A stretch of DNA of 64,000 bases from Candolleomyces eurysporus (taxonomy: Eukaryota; Basidiomycota; Agaricomycetes; Agaricales; Psathyrellaceae), in contig JANBPK010001037.1 in the NCBI GenBank assembly GCA_027579435.1, positions 124,001 to 188,000 of the forward strand. Direction: 5' to 3'. Shown piece after piece: positions 57,243-64,000 of the stretch. Within the stretch, counting starts at the first letter, position 1; the number at the start of each line of letters is the position of its first letter. Below the pieces are notes generated by a model. The model did no database searches. It saw nothing but the letters and a program-made list of their open reading frames with translations, and had not been told where the DNA came from. Position numbers and translations under genes: made by a program.

Positions 57243-57995
57243 ATGGACTTCATTCGCAGTCTTGACACAGGGAAGATACTGCTGGGGGGGGACGGTATGT
57301 GCATGAGCTCTTGAATCCGCGGACGACGTTCTTAATCATCTACTTTCTTTCGACAGTCAATCTCCTTCACGCTCAGTACGATTCCCTCTCTTTCATACAA
57401 CTTTCCTCTCTTTTTGTTCGGCACGTACATTCAGGAGAGCTCAGAGGCTATCTTGTCGTTGAAGACAGTGCGTACATCGTTTGACAACCGCCATATCACG
57501 GTCCCTAACACGATGAATATAAACAGTTCACGGTCCTGATCGCCGCCTCCATCTTCTTCGACTTTTACTCCCTGTTCACTACAGGCCTTAGCTTCTGGGC
57601 CAAACTTCTGCTCATCGCGCTTATTTTCCTTAAGGTTTGTAACCAGTCATAAGTATGAGCCCTCTCGATTGAACCAATCTCATAGGTACCGACATTCTTC
57701 GCGTTTGGAGCCTCTCTCCGTCAGAGGGGAGGAGAATTCGGCTTGGGTGTTGGTGGTGCCAACCTCAGCGGCCCTACGAGTACGTGCCCTCCATCAACTT
57801 CTCGTTGATCCAGGCTGAAACTCGCCCCAAGTTTGGTCAATGCCTGGTGGATTCACATCTAGCAGTAACGATAGATACCAAACCGTCGATGATGATGCGA
57901 CCTTCGTCAGAGCCAGCAGGCCTCCTGCCCCTCCCCCTGCAGCGCCGCCTGCTTCCAACCAAGCACCACCTCCAGGCGCTTACCAAACTGTCTAA
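57243..57995 (+). CDS. Small multi-pass membrane protein, AGTRAP-like (first intron uncertain)
   Basis: Exon 1 reads MDFIRSLDTGKILLGG. After an intron of 61 bp the likely frame is SISFTLSTIPSLSYNFPLFL, FGTYIQESSEAILSLKT, then FTVLIAASIFFDFYSLFTTG, WAKLLLIALIFLK, VPTFFAFGASLRQRGGEFG, and finally IWSMPGGFTSSSNDRYQTVD with a Pro/Ala-rich end. The late helix followed by LRQRGGEFG resembles animal AGTRAP, a Golgi-type protein. The join of exon 1 to exon 2 is out of frame by one; a run of eight Gs at 57284-57291 is a likely miscount. Divergent from DPH7 (145 bp) and convergent with REV3 (77 bp). Confidence 0.62.
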
Positions 57996-58072
57996 TGAAG
58001 GCCCCGAAACTGGGATCTTGATTAATTTATTCAGTCAAGGGTATATCCGCTATAATTACACATGGATGATAG

Positions 58073-61000
58073 TTATGTTTGAGACAGCTGCTCGTCTATA
58101 TCAAGTTCTAGCTCAACTATCACATCGTCATACAATGGCACAAATTCTGTCTTTGCTTCAGCTCTGATCCTGGCGTAAAACCATTCGCAGTCAAGCGACT
58201 CGCAGCCGATTGGCTCAGTTGACGCGGACCCGGTGCACGACGCACAAGTTAGATGAATGGACTGTAGTTTGGAGTCCGTTTTGCGTTTCAATGCGCCTAG
58301 GTTGGCTATCGTTTCTTGAGAAGTTGACCAGCATTGTTCGCAGAGGAGACCTGGTTCAGTTTTAGCGAAGCGTAAAACATTAGCCACTTGACGTTTACAC
58401 ACCTTCCGAATCCACAGAAGGTCGGCCGCAGATGAAACATTGGGCGTTGCTGAAGTGCTCGTTGATGTTCGGCTTCCCTGGGCTCATCGATAACCCTCTA
58501 GCCTTTCGCGGAGAGTTGTGTTCGACTGTCGCAAGCTTTGGCATTTCCTGGTACCATTGTTTCACGTCCGCGCCGACTAGATTGAATATCCTCTCTAATG
58601 GCGGGATGAGGACGCGGGTGATATAGTAGTCGGCATCCAATTGAAGGGCGCTGTCAGCACCGAAGTCAGCCTACTTGTAGAGGATTTCAAGTAAGATGTA
58701 TAACCTGTTGTTGAGAAAATCCAAGGGATCCATGGCTCTGTCGACCAGGCGCGACCCCGATGCTCCTCTCGCGATAACGTACGGGACACGCTCTGCGTAT
58801 TGAGGCTCGTAATTTGGGTCTTCTAGCATTTTCCGTGCCGCCACCATGACACCTGGTGGAGGCGCACCAGCGTCACTACACAGATCCATCAGAGATGGAA
58901 GTCGAGTATTCAGGAATGGGTAGGACAATACCTGTATGAGCCCATCCTGACTTCTTTTGCAAAGATGAAGTCTTGAGCGCTGGCCCTATTCTCCAACAAC
59001 TTTGTCCAGGATCGGCAACAGTATTCCTTGATTTCGCTAAGATCTTGAGTGCGAAAAAGAATTCTAAGGGGCGCTTAGTCAAGGCTCTTGGATTAGGATA
59101 AAATACGTACTTCAAACAGTTCTCAACCATTTTCCGCTGTGCTAGAACACCATCACGACGGACCGTTTCAATACCTTTGGCGTCAAACCCAGGTTCCTCG
59201 GCGTCTACGCTTTCATACTTGAATCCCACATAACGCTTCTTGGCCATGAGGACGCAAGGGAGGTATACCTTCTCGAACTTGAGTTTGACTGGGGCTGGGT
59301 TCATTGCAGTGACTGCGTCGGCCATCTCATAGCCAATCCGGAAAGCCTCTTCTTTCGTCTTTCCCCGAAGGTAACTGTGGCACCCGTTCAGTCTCTCCTA
59401 TCTTTCAGGATTATTTTTTTGGCTCACATAAACATGCTGTCTGTGTCGCCATAGACAACCTGTGCTCCCCATTTCTTGGTACTGTTCACAAGCATAATTG
59501 CCTGTTTATCACGAGAGATGTAAGAGGTATATCTAAAGGAGAACTGAGACCTAGAATTTACCTTCTCCAACGTCTCTCGACCACTTTGCACAATGCTGTC
59601 AGCAATTTCAACGGCAGGCATTCTCCCAGAAAAGCTGGCGCTGGTATAGCCGTACGTGACATTGGCTATGTATTTGAGACCGAGTTGGCGGGCGTCCAGT
59701 ACACGCTTCAAGGCCTATAAGATGGTCTCAGATTTTGTTGCAAATCGCCGACGGTGAAAAGACGCCTTACTCTGTCATTCTTTGCACCCTTCATGGCCTG
59801 CTTGACCATCACGCGGGTGTCCAGCAGCTCCGTCAACATGCGTCCAAGCAGGCCTCGTCGTACATTGGACTTGACATACATGATCCCGTTGGGGGCAACT
59901 GGTTAAGTTCTATGTAAGCTGCGCTGAACCGTAACACTGGTGGAGACATACCTGTGACGTTGTCCTTGAGTTGGCCTACCAAGCCGTTTGGCAAGTCCAA
60001 GTTGACCACACCGAACTTGTATTTCTCCTGGAAGGGCTGTACACGCCCTAGGCAAGTGGAGTAGCAGTAGTTGTATGCGATCATGATGGACGGGTATAAG
60101 GATTGGAAATCCAGAACGACCAAAGGGCTGGAGTAGAAGGCTGATTGGGGCTCCATAATCAATGGCATACATTCGGCAGCGTTCTGCCTTCCAACCTAAA
60201 CAGAAATGAGCGCTCCGCTTGGTGAAAACACATGGAATCTGAAGTGCTCACATCGGCTTTGCTTGGTGAAATGAGGACAAAGCTTTCCGGTTTGGCGATA
60301 CGGAACATGAAGGACTCGACCTTGAACTGTGAACCTCTGCTTATAACCGAAAAGAAGTCGACTCCAAAGATACGAGCAAATTCTCTGAGCTGGATGTTGA
60401 ACAGACAAACTCACAAGATGGAAGGATTAACTTACGCTGTCTTCGTCACAATTTCAATTTGCTCCAGTATCTCGAGTACCATGCAGGCTCTCTTGGAGAA
60501 ATATTCAAGGACCCGTGCCGTATGTGAAGGAATGGGACTATTATACCACCCTGTCAAGGTGTCGGGGCTGTATTTTGGAACCCTAAAATTCAAATATTGA
60601 GTAAAAGCCCCCCTTGACCCAAACTGGGAAAGTCACCTTCTCTGTAAGATATGAAAAGCCACGTTTTCGAAGCTATAGATCGTCAACGTTTGCTCCGAGC
60701 GAAGGATTCTCCATGCATTGAAAACATGACGACCGACGACCTGGAAAGTTGATGTTTTGCGAAACCCCCATTTTTCGTTGCCACCGGCAGCGTGCCGCTC
60801 TGGTGCTCGTGAAATGAGCTCCCGTATATCCATGCCTAATCGAGTTCAAGTTGAGTGGGTTCAGAGGACTCGCGAATGTTGAACACGCTAAGGATACCGA
60901 CCGAAGGTTTGGGCTCTGGCATCGAGGTACCCCCACGAGCTTTTCTGGATCTCCCAGCCAGTGATTATATCCGGGTCCAGCTCCAAGATCTTGTCCACAA

Positions 61001-63748
61001 TCTTGTTAATGAGGTCCAACTCGTCGTATGCCAAATCGAGATCGAAGTCTCGAAGTCGTCGGTGATCCAGTTGCGGGGACGCAAGTGCCAACAGCCCTTG
61101 TTGAATCGAGGTGGCCCCGGCTACGTGCAAGGCATAGAACGCAGCAACCATGCCATCGTTTTCGGGATCTGGGTTCTTGCCACTGTCTGTGGGAGCTGGA
61201 AGAACGTTCATGAGCCGCAGCCACCACACGACGTGTATTAGCTTACCGAAGACTTCCAAGGACAGGATCGACAAGCTGGCTGACTCCCTACAGGACTCCC
61301 CTGTAATCGGTGTCGTCTTAAAGCCATATATATTCGCTTGTGTCGGCCCTTCAATCTACGACCGATGAGTGAGGAAGATAGCAAGGATACAAGCGGCCAT
61401 CAAAATACCTGTGAACGCAGTTTGCGAGATCTTTCGATGCCTTTTGTCTTCGTACTGTTATCCTGGAGCCATTTCCTAGTTTGCCGCACGCTCGGCGGTT
61501 GACCTGCATACTCCCACCCTGCGACACCTTCTGTGTGGAAAGTTCCACCAAATGACACGGGCAACTCTGATGCAACACCGTCCTCGGATCGCCATTCGTC
61601 CAGCGACGCTACGTTCTTGCCTTTCAGCGTGAACATAAGGCCGCCGTATTCTTTAGGCTTGTCCGGGATATCTGTTGCGACGGAGTAATATGGTGCTTGG
61701 TAAACCTTCTGGGGTATACCAGCTATATCACAGCTCCCCAGAAGCTCTTTGATCGAAGGTGGTGGGAGGTGATACTGGAACTGGTTGTCGCTCTTCAGCT
61801 TGCAGGTCTGATAGGCTTGAGACAGGTGAACAGCCCGTCTGGCGACCATGGATGCCCTCTTCTCTGCGGCGGCAACCTCTTCAGGAGACTTCTCGGGGGA
61901 GAGAGGTTCCGGTTCGTCAAGCGACTCCACGGAACCTTCTACTTGGTCTCGGAACATGACCTTCCGCTGGGTCTTACCAGTCTGTGGCAACGTTTGCGTC
62001 GGTGTAGTTCGACCGTTTTTGGTGGGAGTCTTGTCTCCGTCTCTGCATGCCGCTGGTAAATCAACAGCCCAAACCACCTTCGAGTACTCACGGGAAGATG
62101 CGTCGCGCGTCTTCGGGCTTCTTCCGACTTGATCTTTCGGGGTATAAGTTGGAGCTCGGGAAATGAACATTAGCCACTTTACTTGGTGGGGGTTGGAGAA
62201 CCACCTCCATATTCCTCAGTATCGGTGTCAACTGGGGTTGGAGGGCTAGAGACGAGGTTATAATCATTGAGAAGGGGATGTAGTACAGTAGCCGACCTTT
62301 CAAGGCGATATGTATCTGCCTTCAATTCAGACTGTCCCCCTCCCGGTGCTTCAAATGGGTTCTCATCGACGCCAGGCGTCTGCCTTGCCTCGGGATCTTC
62401 ATCTTCGGTCGCGTCGTTGGGGTCGTCCTCTTCTCCTTCCCCGAGAGCCTCGTCTTCAGGGTCTTCGTTTCTGTCAAGGCCACCGAGAATGTCGTCGGTC
62501 GATTCCTCCACATCCTCGTTTGAGAACAGCGAGATGTCAACGCTGATCTCCCCTTCAGAATCCGGGAAGGCAGCCGTGTCTTCCGTAGTGACTTCAGCGA
62601 TGATGTTTGCTGAAACATCTTTGGCAGTTGACGGAGCCGGTTTCCAGCGCCTCCAACAAGGGTCCCACAAAGCTTCGATGCTTTCAAAAGTGGTCATCAC
62701 CCTCCCTTCCCAAGGTTGTGTTTCTGTCAAAATGGGGTCGAGGGTAGTTGCTTCGCCTCGAATGCGCTTTTGGATGGCTTCCCAGTATCGTACTTCCGAG
62801 ACCCAGTCGCCTCCGGATCCTCTTGAATTCTCGCTTGCTTCTATTGGAAGCTCTGGAGAAGGGTTGAGCCCTTTTGCTTTCCGGCGGTTTCGCTCGTCGT
62901 CCCAAAGTTCACGAACGCTCAATACAAGGGGTTCATCGGGAAATGTTGGGGGAGTTTCTCCAATCTTGAAATCTACTTTCCGACCCGCGAGCCGGTGACG
63001 ATTCAGAATTTGAGGGGCAATCGCGTCGATTTCAAGAGGAAGGCGCGATTGGCGAAAGTAGGGCGATGCCTTGAGGTCCAAACTGTTGTCTTCTTCTTCG
63101 TCTTGACAGCGTTTCCAAGCGTCTTGAAGGTCGACCAACCCACAACCATAAAGGCCAAAGTCGCACAGAAATTGTAGAGCGAAACTGAGGTGGGCCTCGT
63201 AAATTCGGAATCGCATACCCATGACAGTGCCAGAGCGTAAGATGGTCACAATACGATTGGTGTATGTTGGATTTGATATTATAATCTTCAGAAATGGAGA
63301 ATACGACGAATGAAAGCCGTAGAAATGTATCCCCTTGACCAGAATGATACCTCGAATGTAGCGGGATTTGGGGGAATCAGGACTGCGTTTGAGCGATAGC
63401 GCAACTGCATGGTTTAACGATCGAAGTAGGTTCTGTATGTAGCTCTTGACTATGCAATCTTCCTTAGCGAGGTCGGCCGTAGCGAATGCGGGAACGCTCA
63501 CCGTCTCTGGGCTTCAGCGATCCACCATAGTCGATGTAACAGTATGGATACACTTGATGAACATGGAGACAGGTTTTCTGTCCTGTGGAGGAAGTACCGT
63601 ATATTCGGATGACGGGAACAGCCGGAAGATCAGAGCTATCCAAAGGTCCAGGCGGCTGGACTGTGTAGTCAATCTGGTTCAAGGAGACCCGCAACTTGGG
63701 TTGCTCGCTTGAACTGTGGCTATCGCTGGAGGATGCATTCGCAGACAT
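58073..63748 (-). CDS. REV3: DNA polymerase zeta catalytic subunit REV3
   Basis: Starts MSANASSSDSHSSSEQPKLR and then the family N-terminal block (VIRIYGTSSTGQKTCLHVHQ, VYPYCYIDYGG; later YIQNLLRSLNHAVALSLK). An acidic insert (about 62580-62330) separates it from the polymerase. B-family marks are the exonuclease-like DPDIITGWEIQKSSWGYLDA, motif A LDFQSLYPSIMIAYNYCYST (about 60110), NVTYGYTSASFSGRMP, and motif C YGDTDSMF (about 59445). The C-terminus has two cysteine modules: CFICGRP...LLCEQC, and CASC...GCESLDC, the latter the Fe-S site used to bind the accessory subunits. REV3 with REV7 extends past DNA lesions. The many introns were not all resolved. Confidence 0.94.
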
Positions 63749-64000
63749 ATGATTCTTGAAGCAGACACGCTAGACAATGCACATAAGGCCCTTCAAGTGT
63801 CGGATTCGTTACTGTATTGGGCGCATAAATGTGAGAGGAAGAAGTCGAGTACGCTTGAATACAGGAACATTGAACAACACCAAGGACCGATGGGAAATGT
63901 TTCGTGATGGTAATTACGTAAGTAAACATGACGTCACGGCAGTTATAGTCTCTGCTTGCAAGGCTCTCGCGTTCTTGGAGATGAGAATAAGAAGTGCCAG
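63749..64000. other. REV3 upstream region to window edge
   Basis: No gene is supported in the last 252 bp. Short open frames here start without ATG or lack any family feature. Confidence 0.4.

Noticed and set aside
1..64000. CRISPR array, prophage, insertion sequence, plasmid origin or operon
   Set aside because: No regular spaced repeats, no prokaryotic genes and no Shine-Dalgarno-led gene runs exist; intron-rich genes throughout show nuclear fungal DNA.

Overview
This window comes from the nuclear genome of a filamentous basidiomycete, most likely a mushroom-forming agaricomycete. The evidence is gene density of about one per 2 kb, many introns of roughly 48-65 bp inside almost every gene, and the content: fungal GPI2, GH16, RlpA-like and DUF2855 proteins, an AP-1-like bZIP factor, and a chromodomain Ty3/gypsy retrotransposon. 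No prokaryotic operon, CRISPR array or rRNA was seen. Thirty protein-coding genes are supported, counting the retrotransposon polyprotein and one gene cut by the left edge. All exon calls were made by eye from splice signals and family conservation.

Layout. 1-362: 3' end of a SNAP-25/Sec9 t-SNARE. 646-9432: a complete, apparently recent LTR retrotransposon (identical 196-bp LTRs, 5-bp target duplication TCCTG, one open 2676-codon reading frame), inserted about 100 bp upstream of the start codon of an SRA/YDG-domain gene (9527-11079). 11357-18052: a secreted RlpA-like protein, an unknown protein, a Ser/Thr-rich surface protein, the MYG1 exonuclease, a run of tandem hairpins with no evident gene (16518-16650), and a MARVEL-like membrane protein. 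18507-29335: an MFS transporter, ribosomal protein eL15, a GH16 glucanase, a SurE-type phosphatase and a Ras exchange factor with a GTPase-like domain. 29571-46000: DRS1 helicase, APC4, a bZIP factor, GPI2, an SVIP-like protein, a Cys-rich membrane protein, ARP1, eS24 and a DUF2855 protein. 46192-63748: a DEAH helicase, HscB/Jac1, a dysferlin-domain protein, a TMEM135-like protein, diphthine methyltransferase DPH7, a small AGTRAP-like protein and the DNA polymerase zeta subunit REV3. The last 250 bp are REV3 upstream sequence.

The cellular genes are mostly conserved housekeeping functions: translation and ribosome assembly (eL15, eS24, DRS1, DPH7), cell cycle and cytoskeleton (APC4, ARP1), secretion and surface (Sec9, GPI2, GH16, RlpA-like), mitochondrial Fe-S assembly (HscB) and translesion synthesis (REV3). 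They do not form a cluster. Seven gene pairs are head-to-head with 74-330 bp between start codons, so shared promoters are common. Three single Ns each follow a run of five or six Gs. Two of them fall in genes and shift the frame by one base, so they look like sequencing artefacts.

The most notable features are the retrotransposon beside the SRA-domain reader gene, the long extension after its chromodomain with a possible promoter of its own, a duplicated module between its Gag and protease, and the seven back-to-back hairpins at 16.5 kb.
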